Assembly (NCBI GenBank): GCA_000827205.1
Contig: KN832555.1
Location: forward strand, 3,473,550 to 3,537,549
Source of the DNA: Plicaturopsis crispa FD-325 SS-3
Lineage: Eukaryota > Basidiomycota > Agaricomycetes > Amylocorticiales > Amylocorticiaceae
Direction: 5' to 3'
Length of the DNA: 64,000 nt
This document shows, one piece after another, positions 1-12,559 of the stretch; position 1 is the first letter of the stretch; each line of letters opens with the position of its first letter. The position numbers and the translations under genes were made by a program. A model generated the notes under the pieces. The model worked only from the letters and a program-made list of their open reading frames with translations, searched no databases and was not told where the DNA came from.

Positions 1-3000
1 TGATCAAGCTATTTGGCTGGTAAGGGTCATGCATACACTTCCTTGTCGGCCGGCTCCCTTACGGTCTCACAGGGAGCAGAAAATGAGCGAGCGTCTCGAC
101 GAAAAGAGACAGGATGAGCTCAGAGCAATCTGGAAACGCAGATTATACAGTCTTTTCATTGACGTCGCAAAGTACGCGCTGTCTTTGTGTCTTCTGCGGA
201 TAGCGGGTACTCATGGAATTGTGTAGTGAAACCCTTGGGCCGATAACTATGATCGCTACGTTTGTGACATATGTGAGTCCTGCCGTAATCAAATCCTTGC
301 AGCTGTTTCTTACGCACTCCATTCACAGACACTGATCATGAAGCGCGAGCTCGATGCCGCTCGTGTATTCTCGGCCATGTCTGGTATGTGTTACCGTCTG
401 GGAGTGGTTGCATCGATGCACAGCACAGGCCTCATATACCCTTTTACCAGTGTTTACGATGCTCCGCAGCCAGCTTCACCAGACGTTCTGGATGGCTCCC
501 CAGGTCATCCAAGGTAAGGGCTTCACATTTTAGTACGAACGATGTCTTATCTCAAACGATCATTCAGCGAAAGTCTCTCTGGATCGTATTGCCGAGTTCC
601 TGAGCGAGGTATGCTGTTTGTATCGCTCAAACAGAGAGGAACAAGAGCTGATCAAGGGCGTTGACTAGACCGAGCTGTTGGATGAGTTTACTGAGAAACC
701 CCAGGATGCGATCGAGCTCTCCCCACCGACCGGCGATGATTTGATTGGTTTCCGCGAAGCAACTTTCGCGTGGTCATCCGCGGACCACAATGAGGGCACG
801 GTGACCCCTTCCCAGCGGAAGTTCAAGCTTCGCATCGAAGGCGAAGTCTCATTCAAGCGCGGTGGCATCAACCTCATTATCGGCCCTACCGGTTGTGGAA
901 AAACCAGTGTGTTGATGGCTCTACTTGGTCAGTGCATTTCACGAGAGTCTGCAAACATATCTGATCCAAAGGCGTGAAGGGGAAATGCACTTCGTCCCTT
1001 CGGGTCCCGGGTCGTGGTATAACCTCCCGCGGGGTGGAGGCGTCGCCTATGCGGCCCAGGAATCATGGGTTCAAAACGAAACTATCCGGGTAAGCTGTTG
1101 TTCAGGTGCTTCTAGCCTTTGTCCTATATCTCTAACATGAGTCAGGATAACATTCTCTTCGGCGCTCCTTACGACGAGGCACGGTACAAGAAAGGTAGGC
1201 AGGCATATTGCCTGCTGCTCTCCCCCACACTAACACTCACGGAACGCACAGTAATTCATCAATGCGCTCTCAAACGCGACATTGATTTGTTCGACGCCGG
1301 CGATGCCACCGAGGTTGGTGAGAAGGGCCTCACGTTGAGGTAAGATTTTCTATTCCTTGTGCAAACTCATAGCTCAACATCTTCGTCTGCAGTGGTGGAC
1401 AGAAAGTCAGCTATTTATGCACGCCTTATAAAGAGCCATACTGAATGTATACTACAGGCACGAGTCACTCTGGCTCGCGCGGTCTATTCCTCGGCAGAGA
1501 TCCTCCTTCTAGACGATGTTCGTCTCGGCATGCATCTTACATTCTGCGGGCTGACATATTTTTGGCAGGTCCTGGCTGCTCTCGACGTCCACACGTCCAA
1601 ATGGATCGTCGAAAAGTGCTTTGGAGGAGACTTGATCCGAGGTCGGACCGTGATCCTTGTCGTGAGTCTTGCTGAGAACTCGCCGCCCTAGCCGCATCTC
1701 ACATAGCCACCGATAGACACACAACGTGGCCATGGCCAGCCCAATCGCCGACTATGTGGTCTCGCTCGGGATAGATGGCCGAGTAGCTAGTGCAGGCACC
1801 GTTTCTGAAGTATTCTCAACGGATCCCACACTTGCTGCTCAGGTTGCGAAGGAAGAAGAAATCGAACAAAAAGCCGAGGAAGAAATTGACGCAGACGAGG
1901 AGGAGGAGACCGCCGAGGGCAACGACAAGAAAAAGCAGGACGGAAAACTCACCGTCGCCGAGGAAATTCAAATTGGACATGTTAGCTGGCCATCTCGTAT
2001 GTGGTTATCTTTAATTATAGCACAAGGGCATCTCACTGACAAATGGATGATAGTGAGATTATACTTCTCCAGTCTGGGAGGGTCACACGTCGCCTTTTTC
2101 TGGTTCTTACTGGCAATAGGATTTTTACTCACTAGTGTTCTGGACACTTCCCAAACATGGTGGTTGGGGTACTGGGCGTCCCGCTACGAAACTGAACCCG
2201 CTGACGAAGTCGCGGTGCCGTTGTGAGTGATTCGCTTTTGTAGCTTGTGTGTGTGTCTTTGACGCTGTAGAACATAGATATCTATCGGTCTACGCTGTCG
2301 TTCTCTTGCTGGGAATCGGAACATTCGCATTCACTCAAGTGCTATTCCTCGTACGTCCTGCAGAACAGATGGCGAGCGAATGTTGACATGCTCACCTGTG
2401 TGCGTGATGTAGTTTGGTTCTATGAGGGCCTCAAGGACGATACATAGAGCGCTCGTCAAATCAATCTTGCAAACAACGCTGAGGTGGCTGGACAAGACAC
2501 CGGTCTCGCGAGGTTAGTCAGTGTGCTGCGTGGCAACCGGCACGTCTGACCATCCCTCCTGAATAGTGATCGCTCGCTGCACTCAAGATATTGACAATGG
2601 TACGCGTTTATCTATTTCTACCGTGTGACGTTGCCTAAAGAAGTTCTGATTTATCCAGTGGATGGTATTTTGTTTCCGCGCCATGAGCTCCTCACCTGTT
2701 AATTGATCATGGCATACAGACACACTCTCGAATTTTCTTGCGGCACTCCTGGAGGTAACCGCTATCATGCTCGTCAAGTTCATTGCCGTTGCTATCTATA
2801 CTCCGCTTTTCATCATTCTGGGTGTCGTCGTCACCGCAGCTGGGTGCTTACTCGGCCAGATTTACATGAAAGCGCAATTGTCCGTCAAGAGGGAGCAGAG
2901 CAATGCGAAATCACCTGTCTTGGGACATTTCGGCGGCGCGATCGCAGGACTAAGTAAGTCCATCCAAGGTCTTTTCTTGCTGTACCCTAATATGTGTGCT

Positions 3001-4765
3001 ACGACAGCTTCCATTCGTGCTTATGGTGCCCAGGCGGCCTTCAAGAATGAGTCGTTGAAACGTATCGATCGGTACAGCAGCGCTTCTAGGGTCTGCTGGG
3101 ATCTCAATCGGTACGCTGTGTGAAGCCCCGGGTACGGCGAAGCATCTCAATGACTTTTTACTCTGCAGCTGGGTCACTGTCCGTATTGATGCCCTTAGTG
3201 GCATATTCGCCTCGTTCCTTGCTGCCTACTTCGTTTATTTCAAAGACAACTCACATGCCCAGGACACCGGTTTCTCGTTGAATATGGCTGGTCAGTCACC
3301 TCGCATCATGCTGGGCATCTAAATCGCTAAACCATGACAATGCAGCTTCGTTCGGCGCTATGATCCTGTGGTGGGTTAGGATGTTTAATCTGTTCGAGAC
3401 CCGAGGTACGTCAAATGCGCAGATCGTTTGAATTTCCTGATGTCAATTTTCTTGACAGGCAACAGGTGAGATAGAACACCGGTATACGGTAGGAATTGTA
3501 ACTGAGCGACCGTCACAGCTTGGAGCGTATCCACGGATATCTAAATATCGAGCAAGAGCAAGAACCTAGCGAGGGCGGAGTCCCGCCTGCGTACTGGCCG
3601 GCTAGCGGCGACATCCGCGTAGAAAATCTATCTGCCAAGTATTCCCCAGACGGTCCTACAGTTTTGCATGACATCTCGTTCCACATCAAATCTGGCGAGC
3701 GTGTTGGTGTCGGTATGTTCCATTTCCACGAGTGGGTGAACGGATACTAACGCCCTCGTGTAGTCGGTCGTACGGGATCAGGAAAGGTATGCTCGTTCAA
3801 CCCCCTTCATGTTGCATTACAAACCTTTTTTTTCGCAGAGCTCTTTGACTTTGTCGCTCCTGCGGTGCATTTTCACCGAAGGCACCGTTTATTACGATGG
3901 TATTCCCACCAGCTCGGTCAATTTAGATACCCTTCGATCAAACATTACAATCATCCCCCAAGTGGTAAGTGTATGACTCGTGCCGTAGGGCCCACATGTA
4001 GCTCACTTCCTCCGCAGCCTGAACTCCTCAGCGGCAGCCTCCGTCAGAACCTCGATCCGTTCTCGCAGTATGACGATGCTACGCTAAACGATGCGCTGCG
4101 TGCCGCCGGTCTTTACTCGCTGCAAAACGATGACGGCGAGCGCAAAATAACGCTAGACAGCACCATTGCGAGCGGTGGCGGAAACCTTTCTGTCGGCCAG
4201 CGTCAAATCCTTGCGCTAGCGAGAGCCATCGTGCGAGGAAGTAAATTGCTTATATTAGATGAAGGTATGTCCCCCTGGCATGTATCCTCGACGGTGATGC
4301 TGACATGTCGTGGTTGTAGCGACTTCTGCCATAGGTATCTTTCTCCATTGAGGATCTACGTCAGCTGGCTAACATCTTGACAACAGATTATGAAACGGAC
4401 GCCGTCATTCAGTCTTCGCTTCGAAATGAGCTGAAGGGCGATGTCACGCTGCTCACCGTTGCACATCGTCTGCAGACGATTATGGACGCGGACAAGATTG
4501 TAAGCATCCTGGCACTGACACAACGAATAGCATGTGGACTAATAAACGCCTGCTTTTTCTCTCCAGATGGTCCTTGATGCGGGACGTGTGGTAAGTCGCA
4601 TCGTCTACGGTCTCATGACTGCGAATCTGACAATCATTGTTGCAGGTTGAGTACGATAGCCCTGCGGAATTGTTGAAAAACGAAAAGGGCTTCCTCCGAG
4701 GGCTTGTCGACGAAAGTGGTGACAAGGAGAAGCTGTACGCTATGGCGGCCGGGAGGTCGGCATAG
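1..4765 (+). CDS. ABC transporter, ABCC/MRP type (5' end outside window)
   Basis: Multi-exon gene whose first part lies left of the window. Visible order: end of the first membrane domain, NBD1, second membrane domain, NBD2. NBD1 has Walker A GPTGCGKTS (near 885), signature LSGGQK-ARVTLARA split by an intron (near 1395-1480), and Walker B ILLLDD. A very acidic linker (Glu/Asp-rich, 1846-1925) follows. The second membrane domain runs about 2050-3470. NBD2 has Walker A VGRTGSGKSS split by an intron (near 3765-3840), signature NLSVGQRQ and Walker B LLILDEATSAID, also split by introns. This two-half layout with a non-identical NBD pair is typical of ABCC exporters (conjugate, drug or metal export at plasma or vacuolar membrane), but the substrate cannot be read from sequence. 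The stop TAG is at 4763-4765. Family call is strong; subfamily (Yor1/Ycf1/bile-pigment type) is open. Confidence 0.9.
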
Positions 4766-5479
4766 TATGGAGGTCGGGGTTGAACATTTATCTGGGCTCA
4801 TTATCTGGTTCCGTCTGCTCTATCTATTTGCTGGTTTTTGGTTGACTTGGGAGACGAATTTGAGTGTGAAAATCAAAAGATTTGTACTGCACTGTGCAGA
4901 GGAACTCAGGAGGAACTGCTCCTCGATATTACATTCGATTTTGATCAGTCGCAGTTCGCTATCAAACCATCACGGAATGTAGCCGCAGCTTTTCAGCCGT
5001 CCAATACCCCCGCGCAACATCTCTAAGTGCGACTCATAGTCCCGATTTCAGGTACTTAGCCCTGTCCACTTGCTATCCGCAGTCTACGGAGAGCATGTAC
5101 GGAGACTCGGAGCGTCGGTCCCAGGCTGGTCCAATCGATATCGTGCTGCCCTGTTTCGTTCAACTTCTACGATTAAAACGTCGAGCAAGATCAGGCGACC
5201 TGTTATCGTTCTATGGTTGCACGCGGTGTATGGAGACGTGCATGGGAAGAAAAGAGAGGACGGTCTACCTAAACCGAGCGTTCTGTGCAAATCTAGAGTG
5301 TGCAGATATGCGCTGCAGGGTTTGATACACCGAGCATGCGATAGCCCCATGCTGCCCTCATGATCCTTTTGGCTCCGAAGATTCGAAGTCCTTGTCGGTT
5401 TATACTTATGGGCGATTGCATTCGCCTTTGACGGGGGCCAGCCACCTTGTTTCCTTCATCTCCTCGACTCCGTTCGACC
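4766..5479. other. Intergenic, 3' UTR of ABC gene and promoter of UNC93-like gene
   Basis: No ORF here resembles a known protein; several short overlapping frames on both strands look like chance. A weak TTTATACTTA stretch about 75 bases before the next start codon could serve as a TATA element, but this is only a guess. Confidence 0.5.
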
Positions 5480-7747
5480 ATGTCCGACTCAAACGTCCAC
5501 GAGAAGGCTCTCAACGAGAAGGGGGACGGCAGCGACAGCAGCTTCAACCAGCCTGCTGCCGTGTATGAGCGTCCTAAAGGCATCAGGGGATTCTATGCTC
5601 ATCCCGCAACGCAGGTGTCCATGCTCGGTCTCGTCGTGAGTTCCATATCCGTCCTCGTAAAAATACGTGTTGCTGATAACCGGATGCCAGTGCTTCATGG
5701 TGCGCCTTTTTCTTGGTGACAGCAACATGGTTATCACTGACAGCCAAACAGTGCCCGGGCATGTTCAACGCCCTCAACGGTCTCGGTGGTGGTGGTCAGC
5801 TCGACGCGGTAACTAGTGCAAACTCCAATGTAGCGCTCTACTCGACCTTTGCGTTCTTTGCATTCTTCGCTGGGTACGTCTGTCTACTTCGCATGGATTT
5901 ACAATGTATCGATTTACTTTTCGCGTAGGTCCATTAACAACACACTCGGCTCGAGGTTGACACTTTTCCTCGGGTCGCTCGGGTACTCGCTCTACATGTA
6001 TGTATCATGGCTATTGCCTGCTGTGAAATGCTTAGGATGTTTTAGTGGATCGTACCTTGCAATGAATATTCATCCGCATGCCGGTGCCTTCGTCGTCGCG
6101 TCAGGTAATTGCATTCTCCACTTGTTATCTGTCGTCGCGTATTGATAGCCGCCCAGGTGCTATCTTGGGTGTATGCGCTGGTCTGTTATGGGCTGCGCAA
6201 GGTTCTCTCATGATGGCGTACCCCACGGAAGGCCAGAAGGGAAAATACATCGGTATTTTCTGGTCCATTTTCAACCTCGGCGCCGTCACAGGAGAGGCTG
6301 TGTCAACTGGCAAAAATTGGAACTCGACTGTGCGTGTCCTACCATTTTATGCTGGCTTGAGGCTGATGGGTTCTATCATGCGCAGTCTAATGCTGGTACG
6401 GACATTATCTCTTACGGCTGGTAGGATGTGGACAACTAACGCCATTTTCTCTTTTCCAGTTTCAAACGGTACCTATGTCCGTAATGAAGACAATCAATAG
6501 TCCACTGGCATTGTACTCACAATAATCTTCGCAGATCGGATTCTTGATCATCACCCTCATCGGTGTCACGCTCCCCCTTGCAATGGTGGATCCCAGGAAA
6601 ATGATACGCACCGATGGCACAAAGGTTACTCCCCCGCGTCACCCGTCGTGGAAGACTGAGCTTTATGGGCTCTATCTTACCCTGCGTACCGACCCCATGG
6701 TGCTCCTGCTCTTCCCCATGTTTTTTGCCAGCAACTACTTCTACACTTGGCGTGAGTTCTCATTTCTTTTTCGAATTATCTCCTCGAGTCTAATCGGGCC
6801 ACAGAATTCAACGACTACAACGGAGCGTTGTTCAATATCGTAAATACACCAGTGAAATCACGATTTTCGACTACTAAGTATATTATTCCAGCGTACCCGT
6901 TCTTTGAACGCGATGGTCTACTACATGGCTCAGATCGTCGGCTCCGTCGCGATGGGTAAAATCTTGGATAACACTAAGATCACGCGCCGTATCCGTGCGT
7001 TCACGGGATGGTCAATCCTTCTCGGCATGGTGTTCGTCGTGCACATCTGGGCGTACTTCTACCAAAAGTCAGTCCGGCGCTTTCGCGTATACATTGATGA
7101 CCGGTATGCTTACTTGTCGCAGAGACTACACGCGCGCGTCGACGCCGAGCACGGGTGTCAAGATTGATGTCAAGGACCACGGATATGCCGCTAAAGTATG
7201 GCTCTACATCTTCTGCGGTCTTCTGGACGCGATGTGGCAAACTGCTGCATATTGGATGATGGGCGCCATGTCGAATGACCCCAGCAAGCTTGCCCACTTT
7301 GCCGGATTCTGTGCGCATCTTCCTTCAGCGTCACTTTACTCGTTGCTCATCGATAGTATAGACAAATCTATCCAATCCGCGGGCGCCGCTGGTATCTGGC
7401 GTGCAGATGCCGTTTTGATCCCGTGCGTATCAACTAGATCCATCTTTGGTAGAGGTGGTTCACTATCGCTGACGGTGCTTGTCAGGTACATGAACATCTT
7501 CATCTCCACATGGGCTCTGCTCGTCGCTGGTCTCTTCTTCATGTTGCCCATGATCCACCTCCGGGTCAAGAACCACACCGATCTGTCCGATGAAGTCCTG
7601 TGCGTATCATCCTCGCTGTTCTACACTTGCTCATCTGACCATGGCTTGCCTTTACTGTTCAGTGCTCGCATGGATGACGAGGGTCACATTCTCCCGCCCG
7701 AAGAGGTGGAGGCTGTCCTCGCCGCTCCTAAAGCCGCCCAGGCTTGA
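5480..7747 (+). CDS. UNC93-like / DUF895 membrane transporter, copy 1
   Basis: About 480 residues once roughly ten short introns are removed. The N-terminal 35 residues are polar and cytosolic-looking, followed by PKGIRGFYAHP and about a dozen hydrophobic segments. Family hallmarks are visible: MFNALNGLGGGGQ in the first membrane segment, YPTEGQKGKYIGIFWSIFN, and a cytosolic loop with MIRTDGTKVT. These match the fungal UNC-93-like members of the major facilitator superfamily. Substrate is unknown; animal UNC93 proteins act as ion-channel or trafficking partners, so a transport role is inferred from the fold. A close paralogue sits about 50 kb away (55788-58089) in the same orientation. The start is the first ATG of the frame, preceded by CGACC; the stop follows an Ala-rich tail (AAPKAAQA). 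Confidence 0.88.
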
Positions 7748-8187
7748 TGAAATAGGTTGTCCTCTGTAGTACGCGAACTACTTCGTGTCGATTTTTTGGG
7801 TTTGGGTTGTCCGCTAAGTTGCGACCGTATAATTGACCACGTTACAGCTGTAAATGAGCTCGAGCATGATTTCACGTACATTTAAATGTCATCTGGACCT
7901 GTACCTACTTAGCTACCTAAGGAACGCTATGATATTTTTTGCTTTTCGCTCGTTCAGACGTGTACACAGGATTCAGGACTGCATAGAAGAACTCTGGTAC
8001 TTAGCAGTGTAGCACCATATGTTTTGCACTCAGTGCCCGCTAAACTCTGCGCAAGCACTTGAGCCCCAGTGTACTGTCAGATGTAACGCGTAACAAACTG
8101 AGGAGGAAAGAATATTTTGGAGCACTAGTAAGTAGCTCTACGACACTAAGTATATGGGATAACAACTCGAACCCTATCTCGTCCAGA
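7748..8187. other. Intergenic between two convergent genes
   Basis: Holds the 3' UTRs of the UNC93-like gene and of the GYF-domain gene, which converge here. I see no additional gene or structured element. Confidence 0.5.
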
Positions 8188-11100
8188 TCACGCGCGCCCA
8201 CCCTTCTTCTTCTTGTTCACAACCTTGAACCCTCCCCACTCTGGTTGACTGGGCTTCGGTTGTGCCTTCACGACGTCGGCAATGGACACGGGCTTGGAGG
8301 CAGCAGCAGCCCCACCTCGGTTGCGGATGGCGATCGCATCAGCCTTGCGCCTACTGACAAAGTCGGATGCGAATCGACGGCCATCGAGTGTCGTGCTGTT
8401 AGCGTAGATCAAGTCGGAAATAATCTCCGCAGTTGAGGAATCTGGGTCAACGGGAAACGAGAGCAGCATAGATGTGATCTCCTCGACTGTCAAATTTGCG
8501 GGATCAGTATGGAGGTTTGCAATATGGGAGACAGAGTGAAGACGCACAGTTGACGGTACTGTTGAGACCTTTCAAAGAGTCGCTTAACCATTTCAAGAAT
8601 TCGCGTGAAGGAGTAACAGGCAAGTCATCAATGCGAGGTGCTGCTTTCGACGCCGATGTAGCGGTGGACGGACGAGAAGCGGTACCGTTTATTGGTCGAC
8701 TTGCTGGTGAAGAACTGGCAGCACCAGCTGTTGACGTAGCAGGTGTCACGGCAGGACGAGCGGGTGCGCTCTGTGGTGTAGGCGCTTTTCCGCTGGGACC
8801 CACAGTCGTCCATGTAGCTGACTGAACTGGGGGCGCAGCCTGATGAAAAGACTTAGCATCGGCGACGAGATGTTATTGTATACAAATGCTCACCTTGTTG
8901 GTCGTCTCAGCATAAGCTCTCCGTGCGGCAGTAACAGCAACCGTTTCCTTAACAGCAAGCTTCTTACGCCTCTCTTCCTCCTCCTGTATCTCTTTCATGG
9001 TTTTCCTTGTTGGTGCAGATTTCGCGCTATTGGTCCAGACCGGGGGAGTGGTAGACGCGGGGTTAGATGAGGCGGCCCCCCCAGAATTGTCTTTTGCCGA
9101 CTGTGCATGACCGCCACCAGCACGAGATGTTGGAAGCCCCCATGACGCGGTGAAAGGTTGAAGATCCTCGCTGGTAACAGGAACTGACGCGCGCGCCGCG
9201 CGTTCTCTTTCCCTCTCTGCAGCTTTCCGCGCCTCGAGCTTTTTCGCTTCAGCCTCTTGTATCTCACGCAGACCCAAGGAAACGCCCGACGGCTTCGCCT
9301 TGTTGCTCTCGTCCTCCGTCGACCAAGCGGGCTTAGTTTGTGTAGGAGGAGGAGGGGATGGTGATGGCGCAGAAGCAGTAGGTTTTGCGGCAGGTTGGCT
9401 GGCAGTGGCTTGTGCGCTCGACTTGCGCCCGTTTTTCGGAGGCTGGGACGGAGCGAGAGTAGCTGCGGCTGGTGAAGAGGGTACGGCAGCTTTCCCTGCA
9501 AGAGCGGCATGTGGCTTCGTGTCCGCTGCATTACGGGCACTGTCTGCATCTACAATTGCACTGGCCTTCTGCTGCTCATTGTGTTCACCAAGGTTGCTGA
9601 ATGTGAGACTATCAGGAGCGGAAGGAACGTCCTTCCAACTGTCGTCCACAACACCCTGAGAGGCACTGACCCAAGGCGACGCGTTGTTGCCTTGAGGGGC
9701 ACGTTGAGTAGGTTGACTTGCGCGACCCCACGGCGACGGTTCCGAGGATGGAGCAAGCTGTTGAGTGGGGACTGTGTTCTTCGCAGTAGGGTGGTCTGCT
9801 TCGAACGGCCCTGGACGTCGAGGGACAGTGGGCTCTTGGGTATTCCACGGTGACTGTACAGATGAAGTTGGTGCAACGCTGGCTGCTTGGGCCGGTGCTC
9901 CCTTCGGCGAGGGGGTCATCTGCTGGGCGGGAACATGCAGCTGCTGAGGCCCCTGCTGCGCTTGCTGGTGAGCAACATACGGGGACTGCGGGAATGGTTG
10001 GGTCTGAGCCTGATTCCCGAAGGATGGGCTCCCGAAGCCATTGGAGTAGCCGTTAGTGTAGTTGAAACCTGCACCCGTAGGCAACCTATCATCCCTATTC
10101 GCCAAGTGCATATCTCGCTGTATTCCAAGCTCGCCGGCGGCACTATAGTCTTGCGTCGTGAAAGCGAGGTGCCCCTGATTGCCGTCTCCAAAGCCACCGT
10201 TTCGCTGATCGTGAATGCCCCCGAATCCAGACGCAAGGCTGGGACTTGCGACGCTGTAGGTAGACGGAAACACAGTCATGGGGTCATTGAGATTACGGCC
10301 AGAGGTCGTAGGGTCAAACGACGGGCCACCTTGCCCTGCGGCTGAAGACGATGTTTGCCACGGGGTTTGAGGCGAGTTATACGCCCCAGTAAACCCATAG
10401 CTATCGATGGAACCAGCTCGACCCGGAGCTGCATTATTGAATGCCGGAATACGCCCTCCTAGTGCATGGTCATTCGGGTGCTCATTGAAGGTATTTCTTC
10501 TGGCTGCCGCGAATGTCGATGAATGGTCTGCGAGGGGCGTACTGTCGATGCCCGGGTAAATGTTGTTGCTAGCTCTGCCCCCAAATGTGCTCGGATCTGG
10601 TGATCCGTCCCCATACCGCCCAGCGCCAAACGACGAAGTCGGTGAATCAGGTGCATTAGAATTGGTGCCCAAGTAGGAGTCAATAGCAGATGGGCGCAGA
10701 GACCGAGTGGGGATGGGTTGGTACGGCCCGGGAGCGTTGAACACGTTCTGGTCTTGCCGATGAACCAACACAGGAGATTCTGTCTGTCGAGGCAAGCCGG
10801 GGGGTAATGTGGAGGGAGGTAAGGCGGTCAAAAATATTTTGCCGCCGGCGGAACGACGAGCTAACTCGCCAACGGGAGTCCATTCTGTTTCGATAAGTGT
10901 ACGCTTCATCAAGAGGTCAGGCGTGAAGTACCCTTCGTCAAACCATTTTTGCATTAGGTCAGCGCGGAATGGACCTGATGTAACACTCTTTTAGGACGAA
11001 ATCTGCGCGTAGGAGAGAGAAGTCTAGCCACCTTGCACTTGACCTTGGGGATCGAGATAAGACCATTCTATGCTTGCAAGGTCCGGTAGACCAGGAGGTG

Positions 11101-12200
11101 GTCCAGCGTCTGGTCCCGATCCATTTGTCGATGCCGTTATTGGAGAAGATGCATTCTGCGAAGTGCTTAACGAAAGGTTGGAAAATGCATCAACTGGCGC
11201 CGTTGGATTGTCCCGAATGATTTGTGTTTCGTTTCCGACACCGTTCGAATGCAAAAGATTCTCTGCGTCAAGAGCACTGCTGTTTGTGGATTGAGTGGGC
11301 GCGTCCGACAGATGTGGTGGTGCTTCCTCTTCCTCCTCCCTGATCTCCTGTCCTTTGCTACCTGGTGACTGCTCATTACCGGTACCCCCGACCCCACCCT
11401 TTGACGGCGCGTCGGATGCACGCCTCCTAGCCATCCATGAATCCGAGCCAAGAACTCCGTCGAAACCAGGGGTCGTGCCGCCTCGTGTGCGAGGAGATGG
11501 GAGGCCGCCTTCACGTGGCGAGAGCAAAGGGCCTTGGTTGTTAGACACGGACGACTTCCTAGGAAGCGTCGGTGGTTGGTCTTCCAGAGAGAATGGACTA
11601 TCAGCGTGGCACGCGCAGCAGGCGGTATAGACATGCCCCACCTGTACTGTCCCCGCGTCGTCTGCCCATGAGGGACCCAAATCGTTCACGTAGAGGGCTA
11701 CCTGCGGCTGAGGTCACGGTATTCAGTCTGGGCCTCTCTCCGGTAGTGGAGGTGTTGAGCGGGGAGAGATAATCTGTGGATTGGCGTCGACGAAGGTCAG
11801 AGTTGAGAGGGCTCGCAAAGAGCTGCACGTACGAGTCAATTATATTTGACAAATTAAACACGAGTCTGGTGCTCACCTTCTTCTCTGCGTCGCTCATTTC
11901 GCGTAATCCGACAGGTTCGCTCCCGTTCTCGCGTACGATGCCCTCCCATCTCTCGACCTCCAGCCCGAGGCCACCCTTGCCACCCCCTTCTTTGTAGATC
12001 CGCAGCATTTCCTCTTTGGAGTACCTGAAAGGGTGTGATTCGTCGCGCTTCTCTGGCTGCTGCGGGGGAGCCGGAGACACGAGTGCGGAGTAGGTAGACG
12101 CGCCCGAGAGAGGAGCATGCGAGGCAGGTGGCGGAGACGGCGGATGGTTCTTCGTCTTTGTGCGCATCCACTCCGGACCAAAATGCATAGTTGTAGCCAT
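8188..12200 (-). CDS. GYF-domain protein, GIGYF/Smy2/Syh1 type
   Basis: Large, mostly disordered protein. N-terminal segment: HFGPEWMRTK, then FRYSKEEMLRIY, which fits the YxYx4L-hydrophobic 4EHP/eIF4E-binding motif of animal GIGYF proteins. The GYF domain begins IEWSYLDPQGQVQGPF and continues in the next exon with MQKWFDEGYFTPDLLMKR (around 10880-11060). A long Gln/Ser/Pro-rich stretch follows, then a charged helical region (REIQEAEAKKLEARKAAERE), and a C-terminal helical module with EFLKWL and YANSTTLDGRRFASDFV. Yeast Smy2/Syh1 and animal GIGYF bind Pro-rich PPG(F) ligands and act in translational repression, mRNA decay and ribosome-collision responses; the same role is inferred here. Minus strand, at least five introns. 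Start chosen: MATTMHFGPEW, the first ATG of the conserved frame. Confidence 0.9.
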
Positions 12201-12559
12201 TTTGTGATTGCTTGAGAGGGTTGTATGTAAATTTCAGCGAGCAGGAGGAGAACTTTGTGTCGAGGATAATAAAGCGTTGAGCTGGGCTTCATGTTTTCTT
12301 TGCATGGCTCTTACCGCTCGGGATGTCGCTTCAGGGCGGGCCCTTTCGCACTTGTAGATTTCTTTTCCTCACCTCCACAAGTTCTCCTTGTACGTTTTGA
12401 AAGATTGGCAGGCTTGAAGCAAGTGCAAATGAATGTATGGGGTATTATTTTCTTGACGAAGAAGAGACATATACGGTACAGATCTACGAGCGTAGACACC
12501 AGGATATATATCACCAGTAGCGACCGTGTTGCAGAGCCAACTTATTATCTAACTTACGG
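12201..12559. other. Intergenic between two minus-strand genes
   Basis: Upstream region of the GYF gene and downstream region of the acetyl-CoA transporter gene. Open frames present on both strands show no recognisable protein. Confidence 0.5.

Noticed and set aside
8843-9070. Plus-strand open frames over the GYF gene (also 9300-9659, 9509-9853, 9887-10345)
   Set aside because: They mirror the long minus-strand coding exon in other frames; no domain and no introns of their own.
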